Source: Bacteroidales bacterium (GTDB taxonomy: Bacteria; Bacteroidota; Bacteroidia; Bacteroidales; Muribaculaceae). Taken from it: a stretch of DNA of 64,000 nucleotides. Positions 43,767 through 51,835 of the stretch are shown here, piece after piece. Location: the NCBI GenBank assembly GCA_019416285.1, contig DXXM01000012.1:13569-77568 (forward strand). The letters are read 5' to 3'. The notes beneath the pieces were generated by a model. It was given only the letters and a program-made list of their open reading frames with translations. It searched no databases and was not told the DNA's origin. The position numbers and the translations under genes are program-made. How positions within the stretch are numbered: the stretch's first letter is position 1; each line of letters opens with the position of its first letter.

Positions 43767-46700
43767 ATGCCGAGAATAAAAATCAGTCAAGCCGCCAAAG
43801 AGTTCAACGTCACCATCCAGTCGTTGGCTGACCAGTTGAACAAGAAGGGTATTTCAATTGATGCCTCGAATCCTAACACACGTCTGGACGAGAGCGCCTA
43901 CAATATACTTGTCGAGGCCTTCCAGCCCGACCGCAAGGAGCGCGAGCGTATCGACCGTCTCCGTCAGGAGAAGGAGAAAGATAAGGAAAAAGCCGCTCCC
44001 CAGTCCGCCGCATCGCCCGCGTCAGTCGCAGGCGACACCCCTGACATACAGGGGCCGAAGGTGGTAGGCAAAATCACGCTTGACAAACATAATAATCCCG
44101 TACCGGCTCCCGCACCTGTGAAAGAAACACCCAAGGCGGAGGCTCCGAAACCTGAACCCGCGAAGCCCGAGGCTCCCAAGCCCGCTCCCGCTCCTGTGAA
44201 GGAGGCTCCCGCAGCCGAAGCCCCGAAAGAGGCTCCAAAAGCTGCTCCCGCACCCGTCAGCAAGACTCCCGAGGCCGCCGCTCCGAAAGCTGAGGCTAAA
44301 CCCGAGGTGAAACCCGCTCCGGCTCCGAAGCCTGCCGAGGCTCCGGCTCCCAAAGAAGCGCCCGCGCCCAGGGCTCAGCAGGCAAAAGAGGCTCCCAGGG
44401 CTTCCCAGCCTAAAGAGGCTCCGAAGAAACCCGAGGCGCCCAAGGCTGCACCTGCCAGAGAAACTCCCAGACCCCAGGCTGCAGAAGAGCCTGCCGCCAG
44501 GGAGGATGAGGTGTTCCGTTACTCGACCGAGCCCCAGGTTGTGGCTCCCAAGGTAATCGGACGCATCGACCTCGCTGCCCTCAACCAGTCGACCCGCCCC
44601 AAGAAGAAGTCGAAGGAGGAGCGCCGCAACGAGCGCATGAACAAGAACGGCCAGAACGCCGCTTCCGCCCAGAGTGGCGACCGCAAGAAGCGCCGTCGCA
44701 TCGGCGGTAAGGTCGACATAGAAAAGACTGTCAACCAGGGCGTCGGCGAAGGTTCGCCTAAAGGCGAGGGCAAGGGCCGCGGCGGTGAACGCGGGGGAGA
44801 GCGTGAGCGCGAGCGCGGCGGACGTAACCGCGAGCGCAACAAGCGTCCCGTACACACCGAGGTCAACGAGGAGGACGTGCAGAAGCAGGTACGCGAGACT
44901 CTCGCCCGCCTCACCTCCAAAGACAAGGGCCAGAAAAAGGGTGCCAAGTGGCGCAAGGAAAAGCGCGAGGCTTTCGCCAACCGTGCCCACGAAGCGGCTG
45001 AGGAAGCTGCAGCAGAGAGCAAGGTGCTCAAGCTGACCGAGTTTGTGACTGCCAACGACCTCGCTGTCATGATGGATGTGCCCATCAACAACGTCATCGC
45101 AACCTGTATGAACCTCGGTGTCATGGTTTCAATCAACCAGCGCCTCGACGCCGAGACAATCAATATCGTGGCCGAGGAATTCGGCTACCAGACCGAATAT
45201 GTATCCGCCGAGGTGGTCGAGGCCATCCATCAGGAGGAGGATACAGAGGACGAGCTTGTGACCCGTCCGCCGATTGTGACCGTTATGGGCCACGTCGACC
45301 ACGGCAAGACCTCGCTTCTCGACTATATCCGCAACGCCAACGTTATCGCAGGCGAGGCCGGAGGTATTACCCAGCACATCGGTGCCTACAATGTGAAGCT
45401 CCCCGACGGACGTCACATCACCTTCCTCGATACTCCGGGCCACGAGGCCTTCACCGCGATGCGTGCCCGTGGCGCGAAGGTGACCGACCTCTGTATCATC
45501 ATCGTGGCTGCCGACGATAATGTGATGCCTCAGACCGTTGAGGCCATCAACCATGCTTCGGCCGCAGGCGTGCCCATCGTATTCGCAATCAACAAGATTG
45601 ACAAACCCGCCGCCAACCCCGACAAAATCAAGGAGGAACTCGCGCAGATGAACTATCTCGTGGAGGAATGGGGCGGCAAATACCAGTCGCAGGACATCTC
45701 CGCCAAGAAGGGTATCGGTGTGGCCGAACTCATGGAGAAGGTGCTTCTCGAAGCCGAGATGCTCGACCTCAAGGCTAACCCCAACCGCCGCGCCACCGGT
45801 TCGATTATCGAATCGTCGCTCGACAAGGGTCGCGGCTATGTGGCTACAGTGCTCGTGCAGAACGGAACTCTCCGCGTGGGCGACACCATCCTCGCCGGTA
45901 CTCACTTCGGCCGTGTGAAGGCTATGTTCAACGAGCGTAACCAGCGCATCACCGAGGCCGGTCCCGCCGAGCCTACTCTGATTCTCGGTCTCAACGGCGC
46001 TCCCACCGCGGGCGATACCTTCAACGTGATGGAGACCGAACAGGAGGCGCGCGAAATCGCCACCAAGCGCGAGCAGCTCCAGCGTGAGCTCGGCCTCCGC
46101 ACCTCCAAGCGTACCACGCTTGAGGAAATCGGCCGCCGCCGCGCCATCGGCAATTTCCATGAGCTCAACATTATCGTCAAGGGCGACGTTGACGGCTCAA
46201 TCGAAGCACTGTCCGACTCGCTCATCAAGCTCTCGACCGAGGAGGTCAAGGTCAATGTGCTCCACAAGGCTGTGGGCGCTATCTCCGAGAGCGATGTCAC
46301 TCTCGCCGCCGCTTCCGACGCCATCATCATCGGCTTCCAGGTGCGTCCCTCGCAGGCTGCACGCCGCGCAGCCGAGCGCGACGGTGTGGAAATCCGCCTC
46401 TATTCGGTCATCTACCAGGCCATCGAGGAGGTCAAGGACGCTATGGAAGGCATGCTTGCTCCCGAAATCAAGGAGGAGGTCATCGGTACTGCCGAAGTTC
46501 TTCAGACATTCCACATTTCGAAGGTCGGCACCATCGCCGGAGCCATCGTCCGCGAGGGCCGTATCAAGCGCAGTTGCAAGGTGCGTCTGATACGCGACGG
46601 AATCGTGCGTTACACCGGCGAACTCGGTTCGCTCAAGCGCATGAAGGATGATGTCAAGGAGGTGACTTCGGGCTACGACTGCGGTCTCTCGATTGCCGGC

Positions 46701-46769
46701 TACAACGACATCCAGGAAGGCGACCTTATCGAAGCATACGAGGAGGTTGAGGTTAAGAAGAGCCTTTAA
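43767..46769 (+). CDS. infB: Translation initiation factor IF-2 with long Ala/Pro/Lys N-terminal region
   Basis: A 1000-aa initiation GTPase that brings fMet-tRNA to the ribosome. The N-terminal IF2N domain ([20 protein letters not shown]) leads to an extended low-complexity region from about residue 90 to 260 with repeats such as [20 protein letters not shown], then a basic, Gly/Arg-rich stretch (about 335-370). A second IF2N domain precedes the G domain near residue 510: GHVDHGKTS (G1), DTPGHEAF (G3) and NKIDK (G4). Domains II, III and the C2 fMet-binding domain follow to [14 protein letters not shown]. The core is normal; the length is raised by the N-terminal repeats. Confidence 0.97.
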   Translation: MPRIKISQAAKEFNVTIQSLADQLNKKGISIDASNPNTRLDESAYNILVEAFQPDRKERERIDRLRQEKEKDKEKAAPQSAASPASVAGDTPDIQGPKVVGKITLDKHNNPVPAPAPVKETPKAEAPKPEPAKPEAPKPAPAPVKEAPAAEAPKEAPKAAPAPVSKTPEAAAPKAEAKPEVKPAPAPKPAEAPAPKEAPAPRAQQAKEAPRASQPKEAPKKPEAPKAAPARETPRPQAAEEPAAREDEVFRYSTEPQVVAPKVIGRIDLAALNQSTRPKKKSKEERRNERMNKNGQNAASAQSGDRKKRRRIGGKVDIEKTVNQGVGEGSPKGEGKGRGGERGGERERERGGRNRERNKRPVHTEVNEEDVQKQVRETLARLTSKDKGQKKGAKWRKEKREAFANRAHEAAEEAAAESKVLKLTEFVTANDLAVMMDVPINNVIATCMNLGVMVSINQRLDAETINIVAEEFGYQTEYVSAEVVEAIHQEEDTEDELVTRPPIVTVMGHVDHGKTSLLDYIRNANVIAGEAGGITQHIGAYNVKLPDGRHITFLDTPGHEAFTAMRARGAKVTDLCIIIVAADDNVMPQTVEAINHASAAGVPIVFAINKIDKPAANPDKIKEELAQMNYLVEEWGGKYQSQDISAKKGIGVAELMEKVLLEAEMLDLKANPNRRATGSIIESSLDKGRGYVATVLVQNGTLRVGDTILAGTHFGRVKAMFNERNQRITEAGPAEPTLILGLNGAPTAGDTFNVMETEQEAREIATKREQLQRELGLRTSKRTTLEEIGRRRAIGNFHELNIIVKGDVDGSIEALSDSLIKLSTEEVKVNVLHKAVGAISESDVTLAAASDAIIIGFQVRPSQAARRAAERDGVEIRLYSVIYQAIEEVKDAMEGMLAPEIKEEVIGTAEVLQTFHISKVGTIAGAIVREGRIKRSCKVRLIRDGIVRYTGELGSLKRMKDDVKEVTSGYDCGLSIAGYNDIQEGDLIEAYEEVEVKKSL

Positions 46770-46785
46770 ACGGCTCGGTTGACTC

Positions 46786-46810
46786 TCCGGACGCCATCTG
46801 CGGCGCCGGA
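46786..46810 (+). terminator. Stem-loop after infB
   Basis: TCCGG plus CGCC (46786-46795) pairs with GGCGCCGGA (46802-46810) with a single bulged A. No T-run. Weak support for a terminator between infB and folK. Confidence 0.4.
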
Positions 46811-46827
46811 TAAAGCCCGGATTACTC

Positions 46828-47340
46828 TTGAAAACGATAGCCATACATATAAATATCGGATCAAACAGCGGCCACCGCGAGGCTCTCATAGAGCAGGCGG
46901 TGGCCGCCATTTCATCGGCCTTCCCCGGGGCGGCAGTGAGCCGTTCCGGGATAGTCGAAACCCCGCCGTGGGGTTTCGATTCCCCCAACCCCTTTCTGAA
47001 TATCGGAGTGATGGTGAGGATTGGAGAGGAAAATGGCACTCAGAATTACGGGCGCGAGGAAATTGCGCTCGCTGTGTTGCGCAAACTTCAGGAGATACAG
47101 CGGTCCATTGACCCTTCGCCCCACCGCGACGCCGAGGGGTGGTATATCGACCGCGCGATTGACATCGACCTCATAGCAATCGACGACTGGGTCATTGACA
47201 TCCCCGACCTGACCTTGCCCCACCCGCGCATGCACCTGCGCGACTTCGTCCTAATCCCCCTCGCCAGCCTCGCCCCCGACTGGCGCCATCCCCTCACAGG
47301 CAAAACCGCCACCCAACACCTCTCCGATTTAACAGATTAA
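46828..47340 (+). CDS. folK: 2-amino-4-hydroxy-6-hydroxymethyldihydropteridine pyrophosphokinase (HPPK), probable TTG start
   Basis: Folate-pathway enzyme transferring pyrophosphate from ATP to the pterin, 170 aa. N-terminal AIHINIGSNSGHRE is the family opening. SGIVETPPWGFDSPNPFLNIGV is the pterin-binding strand and loop. The metal/ATP motif is DRAIDIDLIAIDD followed by LTLPHPRMHLRDFVLIPLA, a clear HPPK signature. The only start consistent with the beginning of the fold is TTG at 46828; no in-frame ATG lies just upstream. The protein is slightly long at the C-terminus. Gap to infB 58 nt. Confidence 0.92.
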   Translation: MKTIAIHINIGSNSGHREALIEQAVAAISSAFPGAAVSRSGIVETPPWGFDSPNPFLNIGVMVRIGEENGTQNYGREEIALAVLRKLQEIQRSIDPSPHRDAEGWYIDRAIDIDLIAIDDWVIDIPDLTLPHPRMHLRDFVLIPLASLAPDWRHPLTGKTATQHLSDLTD

Positions 47341-47352
47341 TGATTTGATAAT

Positions 47353-47529
47353 ATGACTAAAATTGAAAATGAAATACAATATCAGGCGGCACTCAAACGA
47401 GTAGAGGAACTTATATTCGAACTTCCGGAAGATACTCAAGCTGATAACCCTAAGATGATAGAGCTGACATTGCTTGGAAATCTGGTGGCGGATTATGATG
47501 AGGAGCATTATCCGATTGGCGAATCTTAA
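47353..47529 (+). CDS. Small protein resembling the N-terminal half of a HigA-type (COG5499) antitoxin, HTH missing
   Basis: A 58-aa ORF from ATG 47353 to TAA 47527-47529: MTKIENEIQYQAALKRVEEL, then IFELPEDTQADNPKMIELTL, ending LGNLVADYDEEHYPIGES. This matches the pattern of the antitoxin N-terminus (AALxRVEEL ... ELxLLxxLVxxYEEEHYPI), after which a full-length protein would continue into an XRE helix-turn-helix. Here it stops. No toxin gene is adjacent, and a terminator begins 43 nt downstream. It could be a remnant of a toxin-antitoxin locus or a functional stand-alone small protein. It starts 12 nt after folK and could be co-transcribed with it. Confidence 0.65.
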   Translation: MTKIENEIQYQAALKRVEELIFELPEDTQADNPKMIELTLLGNLVADYDEEHYPIGES

Positions 47530-47572
47530 TGTAGCCATAAATTGTAAATCTGTTTCGCAATATGAAACACAG

Positions 47573-47607
47573 AGGGCAACCGCGGTCGGGTCTGACCGGG
47601 TTGCCCT
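47573..47607 (+). terminator. Rho-independent terminator after folK and the HigA-like ORF
   Basis: AGGGCAACC (47573-47581) pairs with GGTTGCCCT (47599-47607), extended inside by CGGTC/GACCG around a 6-nt loop, followed by TGATTTTTAT. A frame that runs through it on the plus strand (47562-48026) overlaps hpf in antisense and is rejected. Confidence 0.85.
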
Positions 47608-47713
47608 TGATTTTTATGAGCTTTATTCAGGTTTATTTCCTGTTCCTGATGTCAGGATGTATTCTGGTTTCTAACCTTGTATGTGTATGTCCTGAGTTTT
47701 TGAGATTAGGAGA

Positions 47714-48007
47714 TTACTTTTTGTTTTTGATTTTTTCGAGCTGGCGGTCAAGAGCTTCGAGGCAGAGGTCGACAGCCTCCTCGAAGGTGTCGGCGGTCTT
47801 TGTCGCAACCAAATCGGGTTCCTGCGGAACGCTCAGGCTGATGATTACTTCTTTGTTGAGAGCGGTTTCGGGTTTTACCACACGAAGGGATACGTCCGCG
47901 CTCATCACGCCGGGATTACGTCTGGTTAACTTATCTATTTTCTTGTTGATGAAGGAAGTAAGTTTCTCGCTGATGTCAAAGTGGATGGCATTGATGTTAA
48001 TTTCCAT
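47714..48007 (-). CDS. hpf: Ribosome hibernation promoting factor, short form (HPF/YfiA family)
   Basis: A 97-aa protein that binds the 30S subunit and silences ribosomes in stationary phase. It reads MEININAIHFDISEKLTSFI, with NKKIDKLTRRNPGVMSADVS and later VPQEPDLVATKTADTFEEAV DL, the standard beta-alpha-beta-beta-beta-alpha fold. The C-terminal dimerisation extension of long HPF is absent. Its start overlaps the 3' end of xerC by 11 nt, so it is translated from the xerC transcript. Confidence 0.93.
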   Translation of the reverse strand: MEININAIHFDISEKLTSFINKKIDKLTRRNPGVMSADVSLRVVKPETALNKEVIISLSVPQEPDLVATKTADTFEEAVDLCLEALDRQLEKIKNKK

Positions 48008-48953
48008 TTTTTCCTCCTTTTTTTAGTGCACGCGGGTGTGCGAGTTGGTAATTATGTTTAAGCTCACTGTAAGTGACGTGAGTGTATATCTGTGTCGAGG
48101 CGAGAGAGGCATGGCCGAGAAGCTGCTGGACGGAACTGATGGGAGCACCGTCGTTGAGCATATCGGTGGCGAATGAGTGGCGCAGCACGTGCGGACTCAG
48201 ACGTGTGGCGTGAACATTGCCCTCGGAGAGAGCCCGGTGAACCACCGTGTAGACCATGCGCCGGTAAATCGGGAGGCCGTTGTCGCGCACCATGAGGGGC
48301 GCTTCGCGGTCGGAGGGAGAGATGGAGGTGGCGGGAGAGGCGTCACGGAGCCGGCGGTAGGCGTCGATGGACTGTTGCAGTTCCGGGCCGATGGGTATTA
48401 TTCTTTCTTTATTACGTTTTCCGAGCACTTTTAGTTCACCTTTGGCGGTGTCGGCGTCGACATCGAGCAGCCCGACGAGTTCTGAGCAGCGGATTCCGGT
48501 GGAATAGAGTATGTCGACGATGAGGCGGTCGCGGACTTCGGCAAAGTCTGCGGCGGAATCCCCGGAGCAGGTTGCGTCGGCAGGGGTGTCGAGGATACGG
48601 GCTGTGTCCTCGGGACGGATGTAGACGGGAAGGTCTTTGGGTATTTTTGCGAGAGTGAGCCCCGACGCCGGGTTAGATGCGAGACCGTGGCGGCGCATCA
48701 GAAAGCGGAAAAAGGCGCGGAGAGCCGAAGCCTTGCGGCGTATAGTGCGGGCCGAGCATCCCTCGCGGGCGAGAGAGGCAATCCACAGTCGCAGGTCGGA
48801 AACAGTGACGTCCATCGGATTGAGCTCCTGAGGCTTGTCGCCGGTCGAGAACCGCGCCCAGGCCCTCAGGTCGGCGCGGTAGGCGTCGACGGTGAGCTTC
48901 GAGTAGTTCAGCTCCAGGCGCAGATAGTCGAGAAATTGCTCAATCAGGTTCAT
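47997..48953 (-). CDS. xerC: Tyrosine recombinase XerC
   Basis: Site-specific recombinase that resolves chromosome dimers at dif. It is 318 aa. The N-terminal SAM-like domain (FLDYLRLELNYSKLTVDAYR) is followed by the catalytic domain: Arg155 (STGIRCSEL), Lys179 (VLGKRNKER), His255 and Arg258 (HVLRHSFATDML), His281 (LLGHASLAS) and nucleophile Tyr290 (TQIYTH). All six residues are in place. The neighbourhood (hpf) and the lack of any mobile-element gene indicate a housekeeping Xer protein, not an integrase. The XerC/XerD distinction is not certain. Confidence 0.9.
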   Translation of the reverse strand: MNLIEQFLDYLRLELNYSKLTVDAYRADLRAWARFSTGDKPQELNPMDVTVSDLRLWIASLAREGCSARTIRRKASALRAFFRFLMRRHGLASNPASGLTLAKIPKDLPVYIRPEDTARILDTPADATCSGDSAADFAEVRDRLIVDILYSTGIRCSELVGLLDVDADTAKGELKVLGKRNKERIIPIGPELQQSIDAYRRLRDASPATSISPSDREAPLMVRDNGLPIYRRMVYTVVHRALSEGNVHATRLSPHVLRHSFATDMLNDGAPISSVQQLLGHASLASTQIYTHVTYSELKHNYQLAHPRALKKGGKNGN

Positions 48954-48988
48954 AGGCGCTCAGTGTGACGGAGGTTTGTTGTCGGTAG

Positions 48989-49019
48989 CGAATATAGGAA
49001 AGATTTTCGGATAAAACAA
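48989..49019 (-). promoter_or_regulatory. Promoter of xerC-hpf
   Basis: On the minus strand TTG (49019-49017), a 20-nt spacer and TATATTCG (48996-48989), one mismatch from TAnnTTTG, 36 nt before the xerC ATG. Confidence 0.6.
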
Positions 49020-49077
49020 CTATTTGAAGGGAAATTTTTTTTAGCGGAGGCGGGAAAAGGGTGGAATATTGGGCGAT

Positions 49078-49137
49078 TGGTCAGATTAGTCAAATAAGCC
49101 AGATTAGTCAAATGGGCCTGATGAAACAAATTAGTCA
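49078..49137. repeat. TTAGTCAAAT-type intergenic repeat patch
   Basis: ATTAGTCAAAT occurs three times (49085-49095, 49104-49114 and near 49130-49140), with GGTCAGATTAGTC and CCAGATTAGTC as leading parts. It resembles the patch at 41515-41570. Nothing else was recognised between the xerC promoter and the terminator at 49144. Confidence 0.65.
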
Positions 49138-49143
49138 AATTAA

Positions 49144-49180
49144 AAAGGTCAGGTTAGCTATCAAGGCTAATCTGACCTTT
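49144..49180 (-). terminator. Terminator of the SusCD-thioredoxin operon
   Basis: 15-nt arms (49144-49158 and 49166-49180) pair with one mismatch around a 7-nt loop. On the minus strand the stem is followed by TTTTTA. It lies 36 nt after the thioredoxin-lipoprotein stop. Confidence 0.8.
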
Positions 49181-49215
49181 CTGGAATTGAAAATTAGAAG
49201 GTGGTGATGGCCCAA

Positions 49216-50388
49216 TTACCGGGCCATGAGTTCGCTGATTTTGGCGGCAAGATCCTCTCCGCGGAGATTTTCGGCTACGAGACGCCCCTCGGAGTCGATA
49301 ATGTACATTGTCGGGACTGCGCTTACTTTGTATTTATCGGCGATAGAGTGGTCCGTGTCGCGGATATTTACCCATTCGAGTCCTTCATTTTTAACAGCGT
49401 TGAGCCAGGGCTTTTCCTCTTTGTCGATTGATATGCTGATTATATCGAAGCCCTTGCCGGCATGGTCAGCGTAGATTGCCTTGAGGTTCGGAATCTCACG
49501 GCGGCAGGGACCGCACCAGGAAGCCCAGAAGTCAAGGATGACGTACTTTTTATCCTTGCAGAGTTCGGCAAGGTTTGTCTTTGTGCCGTCGATTGTCACG
49601 GCCTCGAATTCGGGCATCTTGTCGCCGGGACGTCCCACAGGATAGAGCTCTTCGGCTACGAGGCGTCCGTAGTAGCTGTTTTTGGCGTTGTCGCCGAGAC
49701 TTTCGAAAAGCTCGCGTTGACGTGCGTCAAGATAGCTGGTCTGCGAAATCATCAGGAGCGGACCCCAGAAGCTGTCGCTGTTTTCTCTTACAGAGGCCGT
49801 GAAATTTGAATCGAGAGCCGCGAAGAGATATTTTTCGTTGGCTGCCATCGCTTTATAGGTGTCTGTGGCGTGGATTGAGTCGAGCCGATTCTGATTTTTT
49901 TCGGTATAGGCCTTGTTAGCCTCGGCCATAAGCTGACTGTAGGTCTCGTAGTGGAGATTGAAGAGGGAATCAAGACGGTGACGTCCGGCCATCTTGATGT
50001 TGAGAGTATCGGTGAGGGGAGAACCGCTGATCTGAACATTATCGAAGTTGAACCGGAGTTTTCCGTCCTGTGAGTCGCTGCTGGCAGCGGTGCCGGATAT
50101 GGTGATGTCAGCGTTTTCGAGCATGAAAGTCTTGTAGCCGTAGTGACCGTTGACGAGGAGGAGCACTGCTCGCGGCTCCTCGGCCACACCGGTGATTGTG
50201 AAGTTTCCGTCAGTAACGAGCGCTTGGCCGATAGTGTCGGAAGAGGTGTGGGAGAGTTCGGTCAGAATCACGGTCGAACTGTCGGGAAGGCCTTCGATAT
50301 GGCCGCTGATGGTGTAGGAATCTTTCTGCGAGCTGCCGCAGGATGCGAGCATGAGCGGAAGCAGGGCTGCTGTTAGAATCTTTTTCAT
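49216..50388 (-). CDS. Thioredoxin-fold lipoprotein (TlpA/ResA-like, DUF4369 N-terminal domain)
   Basis: A 390-aa lipoprotein with lipobox MLASC (Cys17) followed by GSSQKD. Residues about 25-125 match DUF4369 (YTISGHIEGLPDSSTVILTE). A helical linker (130-245) leads to an AhpC/TSA-type thioredoxin domain with PEFEAVTIDGTKTNLAEL and active site WCGPC (Trp291, Cys292, Cys295), then the cis-proline loop AVPTMYIID. Predicted periplasmic or outer-membrane-attached thiol-disulfide oxidoreductase. It is the last gene of a SusC-SusD-thioredoxin operon, 23 nt after susD, so it may reduce or protect the transported ligand or the transporter. Confidence 0.9.
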   Translation of the reverse strand: MKKILTAALLPLMLASCGSSQKDSYTISGHIEGLPDSSTVILTELSHTSSDTIGQALVTDGNFTITGVAEEPRAVLLLVNGHYGYKTFMLENADITISGTAASSDSQDGKLRFNFDNVQISGSPLTDTLNIKMAGRHRLDSLFNLHYETYSQLMAEANKAYTEKNQNRLDSIHATDTYKAMAANEKYLFAALDSNFTASVRENSDSFWGPLLMISQTSYLDARQRELFESLGDNAKNSYYGRLVAEELYPVGRPGDKMPEFEAVTIDGTKTNLAELCKDKKYVILDFWASWCGPCRREIPNLKAIYADHAGKGFDIISISIDKEEKPWLNAVKNEGLEWVNIRDTDHSIADKYKVSAVPTMYIIDSEGRLVAENLRGEDLAAKISELMAR

Positions 50389-50411
50389 TTATTGTAGAAT
50401 TAGGTTAACTG

Positions 50412-51821
50412 TTATTTGCTGTTTTGGGTAAGGACGCCGTTGCCGGGGCGGTTGATGGCGTTTGCGGGGAATACCATGGTCCAGAGGTGTGAGTCGGGGC
50501 GCAGGGTGTAGGTCTTGCCGTCGAACTCTTTGGTGAGAGTGCGGGCGTATGTTCCCTCGGCATTGTAGCGCTTGTGGTCGACGAAGGGGATGAGGGTATT
50601 TATCATCTCATTATCTTTCGTGCGGCGGATAAGCTCTATGGCCTGCGCCTCGGTCGAGGCTGTTGAGGACTGGAAACAGTCGGGGTGTATGCGCGACGCG
50701 CGGACCTTGTCAAGAGTGGCCATTGCGTTGCTGATCTGACCCTTGCGTGCCTGGCACTCGGCTTTGATGAGATAGACTTCGGGAGTGGCGATGCCGGCGA
50801 GATTATAGTAGCCGGTGAGCATGCCGCGGTAGTATGTGTCGGTGGCCGACTGGTATTTCTTGAAACGGACCAGGAACTTCATGTCGCCCTCCTCGAAACG
50901 CGATGCGCGCTCCTCGGAGATGTCGATGTCGCCTGAGGGGTAGTTGGGGTTGCCGTTGCCCGAGCAGAACCACAGGTTTTCCACCGAGGTGTGTGCCATC
51001 GGCGAGGTGATACGGGTGTAGTCATCGGGGTTTTCGATACGTGAGAGGTTTTCATTGTAGTAACTCAGCCAGTCGAAGAGGCGGTCGTTGCGCGAGAGGG
51101 CGGCTTCGGCGTGGGTGAGGGCAGCGTCATAGTCGCGCATTGAGAGATACACACGGGCGAGACCGGCCTCGACTGCCGCACGTGAGGGATGGATGACGGT
51201 CATGGCTGTCTCGGGGATGCCGAGCTCGATTGCGGTGCTGAAATCGGAGATTACCTGGTCGTAGACCTCTTTGACTGTGCCCTGATGCCAGGGAGCGCCG
51301 AGCGCCCCGCTGTAGATCAGAGGTATGCCGGGGGTGGTGGCAGCCTTGTCGGGGGTATAGGCGTCGGCGTAGTAGTTGACGATATGGAAGAGGATGAAGG
51401 CGCGGATAGCGTAGGCGTATGCCATCACCTCGTTCTTCTCAGCCTGGGTCGCCTGGGTTGCGGAGGGTACTTCCTCTATGATGGTGTTGCAGATGCCGAT
51501 GATGCCGTAGCCGTTGTCGAACACACCCTCGGTGGATGCGTTGAGTTCGGTGCGGTCGCGGTCCTCTTTCCACATATAGTTGGCGGTGTTGAGGTTGTCG
51601 ACGTTGCGGCAGTTATTCTGACCGATGAAGCGGTCGTTGATGAGATACTGGTCCTGCGTGCCGTAGATATAGTTGGCGGAGTATTCGTTGCGCAGCAGGG
51701 CCTCATAGTCGGCGAGGGTTGTCGGGATTCTCTGTCCCTTGGGCATTACGTCGATATAGTTGTCGCAGCCGGTCAGGACAAAAGCCATGAGCATCAGGGC
51801 CACTGATATATATTTTTTCAT
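50412..51821 (-). CDS. SusD/RagB-family surface lipoprotein
   Basis: A 469-aa lipoprotein, lipobox VLTGC (Cys19), then DNYIDVMPKG. The SusD fold is seen in DYEALLRNEYSANYIYG, EVMAYAYAIRAFILFHIVNY and AAVEAGLARVYLSMRDYDAAL, with the C-terminal EVYLIKAECQARKGQISNAMATLDKVRASR. It is shorter than the polysaccharide-binding SusD (about 550-600), more like the RagB-type branch. It sits 14 nt after the SusC gene. Substrate unknown; no carbohydrate-active gene is near. Confidence 0.93.
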   Translation of the reverse strand: MKKYISVALMLMAFVLTGCDNYIDVMPKGQRIPTTLADYEALLRNEYSANYIYGTQDQYLINDRFIGQNNCRNVDNLNTANYMWKEDRDRTELNASTEGVFDNGYGIIGICNTIIEEVPSATQATQAEKNEVMAYAYAIRAFILFHIVNYYADAYTPDKAATTPGIPLIYSGALGAPWHQGTVKEVYDQVISDFSTAIELGIPETAMTVIHPSRAAVEAGLARVYLSMRDYDAALTHAEAALSRNDRLFDWLSYYNENLSRIENPDDYTRITSPMAHTSVENLWFCSGNGNPNYPSGDIDISEERASRFEEGDMKFLVRFKKYQSATDTYYRGMLTGYYNLAGIATPEVYLIKAECQARKGQISNAMATLDKVRASRIHPDCFQSSTASTEAQAIELIRRTKDNEMINTLIPFVDHKRYNAEGTYARTLTKEFDGKTYTLRPDSHLWTMVFPANAINRPGNGVLTQNSK

Positions 51822-51835
51822 AACTTAGTCAGAGA

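Noticed and set aside
45129..46160. Minus-strand open frame opposite infB
   Set aside because: Antisense to the G domain of IF-2; composition is that of a reverse frame.
47562..48026. Plus-strand open frame overlapping hpf
   Set aside because: It runs through the terminator hairpin at 47573-47607 and is antisense to a confidently identified gene.
47997..48953. Tyrosine recombinase as sign of a mobile element
   Set aside because: Sequence, length and overlap with hpf fit housekeeping XerC; there are no attachment-site repeats, transposition genes or cargo around it.
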